DNA of 64,000 bases from Singulisphaera sp. GP187 (GTDB lineage: Bacteria > Planctomycetota > Phycisphaerae > Phycisphaerales > SM1A02): positions 1-64,000 of the forward strand of contig CAMAXY010000004.1 of the NCBI GenBank assembly GCA_945862215.1, read 5' to 3'. Positions 35,778 to 44,930 of this stretch are shown in pieces. The translations under genes were made by a program, and so were the position numbers. A model generated the notes under the pieces. The model was not told the DNA's origin, did not search any database, and saw nothing but the letters and a program-made list of their open reading frames with translations. The first letter of the stretch is position 1, and every line of letters starts with the position of its first letter.

Positions 35778-37160
35778 GTGTACATATTGTCGGTGAACAC
35801 TCGCTCACGCAAACTGCGAAAAGATCTTGCTGCATCAACAGGTGATGGAGCAACGTATTCATTCATGGTCGGTGTCAGCGAGATGTACTTCATCCCGTTT
35901 GTCCTCGCTCTTGGTGTCGGTGAAGTCAGCGCTGGACTCTTCTTCACCATTCCATATCTTTGCGGATCTGTTTTGCAATTGCTGGCGCCTTGGGGAGTTT
36001 CATTTCTTAAGAGTCCGCGCAAATGGGTGCTGTGTTGTGCGATAGTGCAGTGCATCAGTTTCATCCCTCTGATCGATGGCGCAATTCGTGGGGCCCTTCC
36101 TGCTTGGGTCATATTTGCCTCATTTGCGCTCTATTGGGGGGCGGCGATTGGCGCTGGACCTGCATGGGCAGCATGGGTTGCTGCACTCATTCCATCAAAT
36201 ATTCGGCCGAAATATTTTGGACGCCGCAGTCGTATCTGCCAACTCATGACTCTCACTGGACTCTCTGTCGCTGGCGCGTTCTTATTCTTCGGCGAACACT
36301 TCGATGGAGCCAAGAACATCGATCAAGCAACAAAAGTTGTAGGCGAATTTTCGTGGCAGCTTGCAGCATTCGCATTCATCTTTTTCTTGGGGTTATTGAG
36401 TCGCGGAGCATCTATTCCATACTTAGTTCGTCAAAGCGAACCTCCATCCGGCGCTTGGAAACATGCTCCCGTTCCACTTCGAACTCTTTTGATTCGTCCG
36501 CTGATGGGACAAGAACGGCCACTACTTGTGTTCATGCTTTTCTTTCAACTCGCGATCCAAATTTCCAGCCCATTCGTCGCTTCATACCTGATTGGCGAAA
36601 TCGGTTTCAGTAACGCGACATACTTTGCAGCAGCAGCGATACTCTTTGCAACCAAAAGCATCGCCGTATCAATCTTTGGATCGATCGCATCAAGACGAGG
36701 TCCACGCTTTGTGCTCGTCTTGAGTGCTGGATTCCTGACAGCACACGCCGCATTGTTTGCCCTTCCACCAGAAACTTCAACAATTTTTATCTTGATGGCG
36801 CTCTCTGGAATTTGCTGGGCTGGATATGAAATTGCAACATTTTTATTACTGCTTGATATTTCAAAGCCAGAGGAACGCACAAGCATCTTGACATCGTTCA
36901 ATCTGCTGAATGCATTGGCACTCGTCATTGGATCACTTGCCGGCGGTTCGCTTCTGCATTGGCTTGGCGATGACCGAACTGCGTATGCGTTGCTCTTTCT
37001 CATCTCAGCAGGTGCTCGATTTGCGGCGCTCTTCCTGCTTCGATACGTGCCTGATAAGAGAGGATTGGAATCTGACCACAGCAGCCATCCAAGTAATCTG
37101 CAAGAGATCAGCATGGAAGAAGACGGATCATTCAATCGACCGCCGGAATCAATTCTGTGA
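35778..37160 (+). CDS. MFS-type membrane transporter
   Basis: This 460-residue protein has about 12 hydrophobic spans, with the basic loop KSPRKW near residue 75 and further basic loops between spans, as in the major facilitator superfamily. It is distinct from the MFS gene at 29170 but of the same size class. Translation probably starts at GTG 35778; GTG 35793 is the alternative. The stop overlaps the GT39-like start by four bases, so transport or flippase activity could be linked to that glycosyltransferase. The substrate is unknown. Confidence 0.75.
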   Translation: MYILSVNTRSRKLRKDLAASTGDGATYSFMVGVSEMYFIPFVLALGVGEVSAGLFFTIPYLCGSVLQLLAPWGVSFLKSPRKWVLCCAIVQCISFIPLIDGAIRGALPAWVIFASFALYWGAAIGAGPAWAAWVAALIPSNIRPKYFGRRSRICQLMTLTGLSVAGAFLFFGEHFDGAKNIDQATKVVGEFSWQLAAFAFIFFLGLLSRGASIPYLVRQSEPPSGAWKHAPVPLRTLLIRPLMGQERPLLVFMLFFQLAIQISSPFVASYLIGEIGFSNATYFAAAAILFATKSIAVSIFGSIASRRGPRFVLVLSAGFLTAHAALFALPPETSTIFILMALSGICWAGYEIATFLLLLDISKPEERTSILTSFNLLNALALVIGSLAGGSLLHWLGDDRTAYALLFLISAGARFAALFLLRYVPDKRGLESDHSSHPSNLQEISMEEDGSFNRPPESIL

Positions 37161-38917
37161 TAAGAAAGACGACATCATTTGTCGTGATAATCAGTGTCGT
37201 TGTGATTTCGCTTGCCTTCGCTGCAATGGCAATGATCGACACGGAAGTGCTGGCACGATTCTTCACGCACCAATATCTGGCTTCTCGGGCTGGTGTTGAA
37301 ATTCGACCAGTAACACTCCAAGGTGCTGAGTGGTTTCGCACGATGTGTGTTCTCTCTGCAGTCGTATGGGCCATCACTGCATGGATTCTTGCGCGATCAG
37401 TCCGTAAAAATGAAAGTGCAGCGACGCCCTCGAATACTGCTTTGGATTTCATTCAGAAATCACCAACAACATCTCGATTGCGTTTCGCACTTTTCTGCGC
37501 AATCAGCGTTGGAGTGATCGAACGAGTCTGGCGAATTTCTGAAAGTCTTTGGTTCGACGAAATTTCTGCGTTGATCGATTATACACAGTATGGTCCTGGC
37601 GCAATCTTTGGGACATACTTCGTACAATCGAATCATGTTCTGCACACGCTGCTATCGTGGTGCGCTCTGACGATTGCGGGTGGCGCAAGTGAACCAGTGC
37701 TGAGAATGCCCGCATTTTTCGCAGGAATTGCTTCCATCGCTGCCATCGTTGCGCTTGTGCGCGAAGCGGCTCTGTGGCAAGGCGTACCGACGCGCGCACG
37801 GATGTCACTTGTGTGTGGGATTGCAGCGCTCTCGCCAATTATGGTGTTGGAATCAGTCGAGGCGCGGGGATACTCGATGATGATTCTCTTCGCTGCGCTT
37901 GCATCATGGATGTTTCTTCGAGCACTGCGAACTGAAAGATCCCTGTCGTGGATCGCGTACTCGATTTTGTGCGCGCTTGGCATCTTGTCGCACTTGGTCT
38001 TTGTCGTTCTTCCAATCAGTCACGGTGCGATTGCGACGTGGATGATTATTCGCCCTCGTCCAAGAACGAATGACCGCATGCGAGGTTGCGGCGCGATTCT
38101 TGCAGTCACACTCGCTGGCATCACAACAATCACACTCCTCGCTCCCCTACTTCCAGATCTTTTGCGCATTCGTCGAGAATTTCAAGCTCTCGATGGAAAC
38201 GAACCAACGATTTTTTCTGTCGAAGGATTGCATGTTCTGTTGGACCTAGGTGGAGCATGGACTCCACTGGCCGCATTGCCAGGAATCGGGCTATTGATCA
38301 TCGGTTTGTTTGGTGCGCGTCGAGATCCCTCTCGCCGTATCCCCTTTGCCGTGACTCTGCTTGGACTTCCAATTCTGATCATTGGTACTGAACTTGGTGG
38401 GAGTTGGATGTATGCGCGCTTTGCATTGTTCGCCTTGCCTGGAATTTTCCTGGCAATCACGCTGGGTGCATTTGATGTTGCGCAATTTCTTCGGCAACGC
38501 GACGCGAATGGACTGCGCGTCAACGGCGCACTGATTTTAGGCGCGTTTGCGATCGCGGCGATATGGATTGAGTCTCTTGCATCGCTTCCACCCAAGCAAC
38601 CAATTCGCGACGGAGTCTTCTACATCCGAAATCAGGATCCTTCAATCTCCGAGATTGCGAGTCTTGGACTTGCAGACAATGTGGTCAGCTATTACGGCAT
38701 CCTTGCTGGAATGAATGTCCAAAGCATTGGAGTTCGAGGAGTGACGATCGATGAAGTTCCCACCAACATTCAATGGATGATTGTTCTCTATCCGCGTTCG
38801 ATTGCAGTTGGTACAAGCAAAGTGTTGAATGAAAATTGGATGCTGGCTGAAACTTTTCCTGGGTGGGTTGATTGGGGGAACGGAGATGTATTGGTGTATC
38901 GACGCAACGAAGAGTGA
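37157..38917 (+). CDS. GT39/PMT-like membrane glycosyltransferase
   Basis: This 586-residue protein has 10 or more spans. The first extracytoplasmic loop after the second-to-third span carries SLWFDEISALI near residue 132-142, a DE motif like the catalytic Asp-Glu of GT-C fold mannosyl and arabinosyl transferases, followed by SNHVLHTLLSW. Such enzymes move sugars from polyprenyl carriers to proteins or lipids at the outer face of the membrane. Translation starts at GTG overlapping the MFS stop (GTGA), so the pair is co-translated. The acceptor cannot be inferred. Confidence 0.72.
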   Translation: MIRKTTSFVVIISVVVISLAFAAMAMIDTEVLARFFTHQYLASRAGVEIRPVTLQGAEWFRTMCVLSAVVWAITAWILARSVRKNESAATPSNTALDFIQKSPTTSRLRFALFCAISVGVIERVWRISESLWFDEISALIDYTQYGPGAIFGTYFVQSNHVLHTLLSWCALTIAGGASEPVLRMPAFFAGIASIAAIVALVREAALWQGVPTRARMSLVCGIAALSPIMVLESVEARGYSMMILFAALASWMFLRALRTERSLSWIAYSILCALGILSHLVFVVLPISHGAIATWMIIRPRPRTNDRMRGCGAILAVTLAGITTITLLAPLLPDLLRIRREFQALDGNEPTIFSVEGLHVLLDLGGAWTPLAALPGIGLLIIGLFGARRDPSRRIPFAVTLLGLPILIIGTELGGSWMYARFALFALPGIFLAITLGAFDVAQFLRQRDANGLRVNGALILGAFAIAAIWIESLASLPPKQPIRDGVFYIRNQDPSISEIASLGLADNVVSYYGILAGMNVQSIGVRGVTIDEVPTNIQWMIVLYPRSIAVGTSKVLNENWMLAETFPGWVDWGNGDVLVYRRNEE

Positions 38918-39319
38918 TTCGCCCTAGAGCTTGAACAAATTCAGAATGTTTTATGCCTACGCCGCGGGACGCATGTATGGGCTCAAATATGGTTCGTGCA
39001 GATTTTGGCAGCGGACTGATTTGCCCCCGGACTCAAACATGCTGCGCCGAGCTGCGCAGACTTGCTCGGCTTGCAAACTCGCCGGGGTCCAAATCATTCC
39101 GCTGCCCACGTGAGCGAATCAAATTCTCGCTCGAACGTTTTTCAGATCCGTCGAGCTACAGCTTGCGTGCCCAGCCGTTGGAAAGTTCTCTCGGGCGAGT
39201 TCCGCAGGCGGCCGACGGAATTTGTAATCAAACTTCGAAATCCGGATCGTGTCGGTCCCCGAGGACTGTCTGAGCCCCGAGAGGACTTTTCACGGCTGCA
39301 CACTTATGCATTTCCGTCG
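38918..39319. other. 402-bp hairpin-rich island between convergent genes
   Basis: The space between the GT39-like and MacB-like 3' ends has no convincing ORF. A long stem pairs 39007-39030 with 39082-39106 (GGCAGCGGA start; 16 of the first 17 positions match), and its loop holds CTGCGC/GCGCAG. Smaller stems are GAGCGA/TCGCTC (39112-39132) and TTCCG/CGGAA (39200-39220). It could be a bidirectional terminator, a structured RNA or a decayed element. Confidence 0.55.
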
Positions 39320-40648
39320 CTAATCGTGTCGCAATGCAACAACAGGATCTTTGCGGCTCGCAACAATCGCGGGATACATACCGAAGATCAATCCAACCGC
39401 CGCCGCAACTCCAAAACTCACAAGAATCGACCAACTCGTCACGATTGGCTGCAGCGAAAATCCGCCGCCAAAAACACCGCGAAACATTTGCCACTTTTGA
39501 ATAACTGGAACAATCTCGCCAAGCCCCAGAGATGCAGAAATTCCAAGAACAATTCCCAGCAATCCTCCCACCGCAGAAAGCGAACCAGTCTCGACAAGAA
39601 ATTGCAAAATGATGTGCCGACGCGTTGCGCCAAGCGCACGACGAATACCGATCTCACGAGTGCGTTCGGTCACACTCGCAAGCATAATGTTCATGATGCC
39701 GATACCGCCCACCAACAGACTGATCGCGGCGATTGCGACCAGCATCACATTCCAAACAAGCATCGCACGCCGCGCATTTTCAAGCAATTCCCATGGAACA
39801 ACAATTTGCACATCGGTCATACCTGGGTGCCCAGTGGCCATGATGCGCTCGACACGTTGCGAAATCTGATTGACCGCCATCGTCGAAGGTGCAGTGACAT
39901 AAACCTCGCTCAACTGAATCTCTTCTGTGGTGAACGATCCAGATGTACGCCGTTGAATCACATCACCAAATTGGCGCTCAGCGGTCGTCAGCGGCAAATG
40001 AATATCACGATTGAGATCACGGCCAACAAGTGCACCTCCCGCACCACCCGACAGACCTTGCTCTTGCAAAACACCTATGACACGCAAAACTTGTTGATCG
40101 ATTCGGAAATCTTGACCGACCGCATCGCGCGCTGGGAAAAGTTGTCGCGCGGTTTCTGCGCCAAGTACAGCAACAGGTGCCTGCGTTTCAACATCATGAT
40201 CGCTCAAATATCGTCCGCCAGAAGCGACGTGCAAATTCGCAACTTCCGCAAGCATCGGCAGCGTGCCGAAACACTGACTGTTTGTTCGAAATGGGCCTCT
40301 GCTGATTTCACTTCCAACTGCCTTCAGTGGAACAACCGACTCGATATCTGGAAGCGCGCCTTTCAATCTGCGCGCATCTTCATACGTGATTCCATAACGA
40401 GACAAAAATGTTCGCGCCTGAGTTGTGCTCGCAGCATCTGGCGGCTTGGAACTTCGCACAATGATGTTGGTTGCGCCAAGTGCAGCGATATCCCGCAACG
40501 CAGATTGTTTGTTTCCCTCTCCAATTGAAACGACCACGATCACTGCCGCAACCCCCAAAATGACACCAAGGCATGTCAGTATGGATCGCAGCGCATGGCG
40601 GCGCAAATTGCCAAGACCCAACCGAACGGTTTCCAAGAGGAACATCAT
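39320..40648 (-). CDS. MacB-type ABC transporter permease
   Basis: This 442-residue protein has a first span at about residues 20-42, a periplasmic MacB-like domain (about 45-285) and three C-terminal spans (about 300-435) in an FtsX fold, with GGIGIMNIMLASVTERTREIG, the coupling segment typical of MacB. It works as a mechanotransmission ABC complex for export of toxins, lipoproteins or virulence-type substrates. Neither the ATPase nor a MacA adaptor is adjacent. The frame is open to 40729, but the gene more likely starts at ATG 40648 or 40645, clear of the divergent 105-codon gene. Confidence 0.87.
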   Translation of the reverse strand: MMFLLETVRLGLGNLRRHALRSILTCLGVILGVAAVIVVVSIGEGNKQSALRDIAALGATNIIVRSSKPPDAASTTQARTFLSRYGITYEDARRLKGALPDIESVVPLKAVGSEISRGPFRTNSQCFGTLPMLAEVANLHVASGGRYLSDHDVETQAPVAVLGAETARQLFPARDAVGQDFRIDQQVLRVIGVLQEQGLSGGAGGALVGRDLNRDIHLPLTTAERQFGDVIQRRTSGSFTTEEIQLSEVYVTAPSTMAVNQISQRVERIMATGHPGMTDVQIVVPWELLENARRAMLVWNVMLVAIAAISLLVGGIGIMNIMLASVTERTREIGIRRALGATRRHIILQFLVETGSLSAVGGLLGIVLGISASLGLGEIVPVIQKWQMFRGVFGGGFSLQPIVTSWSILVSFGVAAAVGLIFGMYPAIVASRKDPVVALRHD

Positions 40649-40697
40649 TGGATGAAGCGTAGAAGATTCTTCGGTTGTCGGCGCTATTCTTTCCCCT

Positions 40698-41015
40698 ATG
40701 CAATCGGACCTAGAACTTGAAGTCGCCACAGAGCGCGAAGGCGCAGCGTGCTGGATTTTCCAGATCCGACGCTCTGGGCAAGTCGATCCAATATGCCAAT
40801 TGACCCTCGCGTGGGCGGATTACGACTGGTGGTCCCCCACCGGATCACATACGCCTTCGCAAGTTGCGTTGGCGGTTATGAAAGTTCTGGCAGAATCACC
40901 GACAGAATTCGCGGGACAATCTGCACACCCAATGCAGATGGACGCAAGCACAATCCGCAGACGAATTGCAGGCGCGGATCGATTGATCAGCGAGCGACTT
41001 CAACGATCTACCTGA
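40698..41015 (+). CDS. Small hypothetical protein
   Basis: This 105-residue ORF encodes a soluble acidic protein with WADYDWWSPTGSHTPSQ near the middle and helical ends. It is divergent from the permease gene, and its ATG lies 49 bp from it. Its stop falls inside a 24-bp tandem repeat shared with the 3' end of the convergent histidine kinase. I recognise no family. The proper spacing to the divergent gene and clean start favour a real gene. Confidence 0.55.
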   Translation: MQSDLELEVATEREGAACWIFQIRRSGQVDPICQLTLAWADYDWWSPTGSHTPSQVALAVMKVLAESPTEFAGQSAHPMQMDASTIRRRIAGADRLISERLQRST

Positions 41016-42607
41016 GGCGGAGCCTGCGACAAAACCTGAGGCGGAGCCTGCGACAAAAGTGGCTTGCGTTCTCGCACACGAAAATAAATCGGGACTTCAA
41101 CAAAGAAAGTCGAACCACGCCCAGGCTCTGAATGAATGCCCACTGTACATCCAAGAATAGTTGCCAGTTCTCGGCAGATCGCCAAACCAAGTCCAGTACC
41201 GCCGTGCGACTTCGTATGACTCGCATCGACTTGTCGGAATTTTTCAAAGATCGTGTCCTGCAAATCAAATGGAACTCCAGGCCCTTGATCGACAACTGAA
41301 ATTCGAACTGCACCGCGAGAGTCCATGCTGATGGCTTCAGCAATAATTCGAATCTCACCGCCGGTTGGCGAGAATTTGAATGCATTGGAAAGAAAGTTGT
41401 ACAAAATCTGCTGCAGCTTTCCCGGATCCGTTTCAACCGAGGGAAGTCCTTCCGCAACTGTGACGACCATCTTTAATTGTTTTGCCATTGCCTGCGGACG
41501 CATAATCGTTTCGAGACCCTCAATAATGTCGGCAATACTCGACGAAACTACAGCGGCCGACATGCGCCCTGCTTCGATCTTCGCCATATCTAAGAGTTCG
41601 TTGATCATGTCCAAAAGCATCCGGGCGCTCGTCAAGATGTTGGAGATGTATCGCACGCGCTTTGGATCCGCATTTGGATCAATTCGCGCAATTTCAGAGA
41701 GCAATTCTGCAAATCCGATGATGGAATTGAGTGGTGTTCGCAACTCATGCGAAACATTCGCCAAGAACTCGCTCTTCAATCGATTCGATTCGAACAAACC
41801 GACATTTGCCTCGGACAATTCAACCACTTTCAGATCGAGCGACTCGTTCATTGCACGAAGAGACTGCTGGACTCTATGAACTTCATCAAGCATCGAATCG
41901 AATGCGCTAGAGAGTTCCTCTAATTCATCTCCAGTTCGAAGAGAACTTCGCACACTGAGATCACCGCGGCGCACCTTCTCTGCGCTCTCACGCAAACGCC
42001 TCACTGGAGAGAAAATCAACTTGGTCAGAATCAATGAAAACACAATCACAGCCAAGCCGACCGCGATCAGACCACCTGCAATGATGTACCAACGATTCGA
42101 AAGAATCTGCCGAGATGCAAATGGACTCGTGCGCTCGATGACCATCACTGCACGAAGAGGATCTCCAAGTGCAGTCTCCGAAGAACGCGGCGAGAAATCA
42201 ACGAAGCGGCGATCTTGAATCGCACGCCACTGCGCTTCTCGAAGAGCCCGCGCATATCGATAGACCATGCCAGCGTTCGTCTGAAGAGTTGCGAAGAATT
42301 CATCTTCGCCAGATTCGCTGACAAATTGGCGATATGCCTGATCTACAAAAATATCTCCAACCCTTCCATCTTCGATTTGCTCGATCGGTACAACTCGAAT
42401 TGGAATTGGAATCCCTTCCGTTCGATTCAGCGCAAATCCATTGCCAACCCATGTTTCCGCCAATTGCCTCGACATTTCACGCTGACTGTCCTCGACCACC
42501 CACTCCAACCGCATCCATGGAACGATCATCGCACCAGCCAAAATCAAAAGCGCAGCCGCTCCGAAGAGAATCTGGCATTTATTGGCAAGCGATGGACCGA
42601 GGGGCAT
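41000..42607 (-). CDS. Membrane sensor histidine kinase
   Basis: This 535-residue protein has a first span at about 11-30, a periplasmic sensor domain (31-170), a second span (172-197), a HAMP linker (198-250), a HisKA dimer with phospho-acceptor His287 in FLANVSHELRTPLNS, and an ATPase domain with VVDQGPGVPF and HGGTGLGLAI. It senses an unknown signal and phosphorylates a partner. No response regulator lies next to it, so it is an orphan here. The tail carries two exact LSQAPPQV repeats beyond the ATPase fold. The gene upstream (a zinc-ribbon protein) is divergent. Confidence 0.92.
   Translation of the reverse strand: MPLGPSLANKCQILFGAAALLILAGAMIVPWMRLEWVVEDSQREMSRQLAETWVGNGFALNRTEGIPIPIRVVPIEQIEDGRVGDIFVDQAYRQFVSESGEDEFFATLQTNAGMVYRYARALREAQWRAIQDRRFVDFSPRSSETALGDPLRAVMVIERTSPFASRQILSNRWYIIAGGLIAVGLAVIVFSLILTKLIFSPVRRLRESAEKVRRGDLSVRSSLRTGDELEELSSAFDSMLDEVHRVQQSLRAMNESLDLKVVELSEANVGLFESNRLKSEFLANVSHELRTPLNSIIGFAELLSEIARIDPNADPKRVRYISNILTSARMLLDMINELLDMAKIEAGRMSAAVVSSSIADIIEGLETIMRPQAMAKQLKMVVTVAEGLPSVETDPGKLQQILYNFLSNAFKFSPTGGEIRIIAEAISMDSRGAVRISVVDQGPGVPFDLQDTIFEKFRQVDASHTKSHGGTGLGLAICRELATILGCTVGIHSEPGRGSTFFVEVPIYFRVRERKPLLSQAPPQVLSQAPPQVDR
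41011..41058. repeat. Perfect 24-bp tandem duplication at converging ends
   Basis: Two identical 24-bp units beginning CCTGAGGCGGAGCC. On the minus strand they encode two LSQAPPQV repeats, the last residues of the histidine kinase; the plus-strand gene stops inside the first unit. Confidence 0.95.
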
Positions 42608-42649
42608 TGGTACAGCCTATCGGAGCGAATCTGCGTTTATCCTCTACCC

Positions 42650-43009
42650 ATGCGACGCGAAGGAACAAATCTGGAAGAAGTTCGGATGGAAGATGTCCTC
42701 TGCGACTATTGCCATGCGTCATGGACAATGGATCGGCCCATGATTGAAGGGCATCATGGTTCATGCATCTGCGGAAGTTGCCTGCGAATTGCATACTCCG
42801 CAGTGCATTTGGGCGGCAGCGACGACTCTGCCCAAGGTCAACCATCGAAATGCACCATGTGTCTCGAGGAGCGAACCGATGCATGCTTCGAAAGTCCCGC
42901 CTATCCCGAAGCGATCATCTGTTTGCGGTGCATCAAGATGGCGGCGAAGGCATTGACTCGCGATCCAGATTCCAATTGGAAGCCACCCGCGGACGAAGCG
43001 GCTTCATAA
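42650..43009 (+). CDS. Small cysteine-rich (zinc-ribbon) protein
   Basis: This 119-residue protein has several CxxC pairs: CDYC near 18, CICGSC near 38, CTMC near 68 and CLRC near 93, arranged like one or two zinc-binding ribbons, with an overall look similar to a ClpX-type zinc-finger module. No other domain is seen, and no DNA-binding basic patch stands out. I chose ATG 42650 because the frame upstream lies antisense to the histidine kinase. It sits 18 bp ahead of trmB on the same strand and may be co-transcribed. Confidence 0.6.
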   Translation: MRREGTNLEEVRMEDVLCDYCHASWTMDRPMIEGHHGSCICGSCLRIAYSAVHLGGSDDSAQGQPSKCTMCLEERTDACFESPAYPEAIICLRCIKMAAKALTRDPDSNWKPPADEAAS

Positions 43010-43027
43010 AGTACAACTCGAATTTTA

Positions 43028-43828
43028 ATGGACCCCGCACGCGGAAAAATTCTTGATGTCGGCATCTTCGGCCTCAATCAATCGCATTTGCCTGCGCATG
43101 ATGCTGGGCCTTTCGATCCGCGCGATCTCTTCGCTTCACCGAAAAATTTATTCGAGATGGAAATCGGAACTGGAAAAGGAACATTTCTCGTCCAACAAGC
43201 AGTGCGTCAACCCGATACGAATTTCCTCGGCATCGAATGGACTGCGGAATTCTGGAGATATGCGGCGGATCGTGTGCGCAGGCGAGAACTTTCCAATATC
43301 CGCGTTCTGCATACTGATGCCACCGAACTCTGTCGTTATTGGTTGCCCGACGAAATCGCCACCGTCATTCACTTGTACTTCAGCGATCCTTGGCCGAAGA
43401 CGCGTCACAATAAACGCCGCGTTGTTCAAGACGAAACACTTCGACACTTTCACCGAGTCTTGAAACCAGACGGCGAACTTCGCCTTGTCACGGATCATGT
43501 CGAACTTTGGAAGTGGTATCAAGAGCATGCAGAGCGCAATGCAAATCTCTTCCACATCAAACCATTTCTCTCTCCCGAATCTGCCAGAGAAGGCGAAATG
43601 GTCGGAACGAATTTTGAACGCAAGTTTGCGCGCGAAGGCAGACCGTTTATGGCGATGACTTTGGTGAAGCGGCAGGCACCGATGGCGGCGCGGATGTCGG
43701 GCCAGTCGGCTGGGAATTCGGTTGGGAACTCGGTTGGGAACTCGGTTGGGAACTCGGCTGCGAATGCGTCGTCGATACAACCCAATCCGCGATCTTTTTC
43801 AAGACTTCCGGATCGATCTCCACTCTAA
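43028..43828 (+). CDS. trmB: tRNA (guanine-N7)-methyltransferase with a repeat tail
   Basis: This 266-residue enzyme has SAM-binding MEIGTGKGTF near 46, FLGIEWT near 68, IHLYFSDPWPKTRHNKRR near 115-132, the TrmB signature, and ELRLVTDHVELW. It methylates G46 of tRNAs. The core ends near 217; the final 45 residues are Asn/Ser/Gly-rich NSVG repeats with no role in the known family (usual length 210-240). The last 182 bp overlap the convergent hydrolase gene, so those bases are read in both directions. Start ATG 43028 follows the upstream gene by 18 bp. Confidence 0.92.
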   Translation: MDPARGKILDVGIFGLNQSHLPAHDAGPFDPRDLFASPKNLFEMEIGTGKGTFLVQQAVRQPDTNFLGIEWTAEFWRYAADRVRRRELSNIRVLHTDATELCRYWLPDEIATVIHLYFSDPWPKTRHNKRRVVQDETLRHFHRVLKPDGELRLVTDHVELWKWYQEHAERNANLFHIKPFLSPESAREGEMVGTNFERKFAREGRPFMAMTLVKRQAPMAARMSGQSAGNSVGNSVGNSVGNSAANASSIQPNPRSFSRLPDRSPL

Positions 43829-44873
43829 TTGTCGCATATTCATCTGGCATTCCTGTCCGCGCAGGCTGAAAGAGATGATTCACTTTGGGAATAATTACAA
43901 TCTCCGGCTTCACTGGACTTTCCAAAGTTCCCGTTTGATACGGAGGAAAATTGCGCGCTGGAGAAACCTGCACATCTCGTTCTCCAAAGAGAATCAACAT
44001 TGGCACGCCGATGTGGCGAATCGCGGGAGCAGGATCAAGTTCAATGAATGTCCGCATCCAAGGACTGCTGACCTGAGCCAAGCCTTGCTTGACCGTCGAC
44101 TCGATCGTTGCTTCTGGCGGCTTCGGTTTCGCAAGACAATCAAGTTGGGCATCAACCAATGCGCGCATCGCTAGAGTCAAAGTCGCTTCATCGGCATTTG
44201 CAACGACTGCGTCAATCAGTTGGCGATGTTTTTCAAGCGTGAACGCCAACTGGATAGGTTCCACTTTCATTTTCGTAAACATGTCTGCAGATTGTCCGAC
44301 GAGAATCTCTCCACCAGAAATTCCAGGAGGCGCAAGCAACACCGCGAAATTCACAGCAGTGTCTGGCGCTTGAGACATCAAGAGACCAATCAAGCCACCT
44401 TCACTGTGGCCGACTACCCCAATTTGCTTGGGATCAATTTCTGGTCGAGAGCGCAACCATGCGACCTGAGCCTTTGCATCTTCGAGGAAATCAAAAGTCG
44501 TTGCCAACTTTCCATCACCCGTGGATTTTCCAAATCCACGGTCATCACAGCGAATCGAGGCGATGCCAGCTTGCGCGAGCGTCGTCGCAATTGCACGAAA
44601 TGGTTTATGGCCAAAGATCGTTTCATCTCGATCCTGCAGTCCACTTCCTGTGATGAACACAACTGCAGGAACACGGTGCGCTGGCGATGCGCCTTCACGC
44701 AATAAAAAAGTTCCTGCAAGTTTATTTCCGCTTGGTCCATCGACGACGACTTCGCTGGAAACTTCGCTTGCGACTTGGCCCGCAAGAGCGGCGTCTACTC
44801 CCTGCCCCCCGCTTGCCACTGAGAATCCAGCGTAAGAAAGCAACACCAAGAAGCCGAAGTTAGAAATATTCAT
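43647..44873 (-). CDS. Secreted alpha/beta hydrolase with Ser/Pro/Gln tail
   Basis: This 408-residue protein starts with a signal peptide (MNISNFGFLVLLSYAGFSVA). The alpha/beta-hydrolase core (about 60-370) has VVFITGSGLQDRDE, the nucleophile elbow VVGHSEGGLIG with Ser near 170, FGERDVQVSP and a C-terminal VNHLFQP with the catalytic His. It should be an esterase or peptidase-like S9/BAAT-type hydrolase. The last about 40 residues are SQPS repeats followed by Pro-rich sequence, read from the 12-bp array shared with trmB. It follows rsfS by 57 bp on the same strand. Confidence 0.85.
   Translation of the reverse strand: MNISNFGFLVLLSYAGFSVASGGQGVDAALAGQVASEVSSEVVVDGPSGNKLAGTFLLREGASPAHRVPAVVFITGSGLQDRDETIFGHKPFRAIATTLAQAGIASIRCDDRGFGKSTGDGKLATTFDFLEDAKAQVAWLRSRPEIDPKQIGVVGHSEGGLIGLLMSQAPDTAVNFAVLLAPPGISGGEILVGQSADMFTKMKVEPIQLAFTLEKHRQLIDAVVANADEATLTLAMRALVDAQLDCLAKPKPPEATIESTVKQGLAQVSSPWMRTFIELDPAPAIRHIGVPMLILFGERDVQVSPARNFPPYQTGTLESPVKPEIVIIPKVNHLFQPARTGMPDEYATIRVEIDPEVLKKIADWVVSTTHSQPSSQPSSQPSSQPNSQPTGPTSAPPSVPAASPKSSP
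43706..43765. repeat. Five-unit 12-bp array coding on both strands
   Basis: Five 12-bp units of the form TCGGTTGGGAAC, with changes in units 1 and 5. On the plus strand they give NSVG repeats in the TrmB tail, and on the minus strand SQPS-type repeats in the tail of the hydrolase. Confidence 0.92.
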
Positions 44874-44930
44874 TTCATGAGTTTACGGAAAGCCTGTATA
44901 GGAATCTCCAACCCCAGAAGAATCCGCATC

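Noticed and set aside
39062-40528. A 488-codon plus-strand frame opposite the MacB-like permease.
   Set aside because: It is antisense to a well-supported FtsX-fold protein and has an Asn/Arg-rich composition typical of shadow frames.
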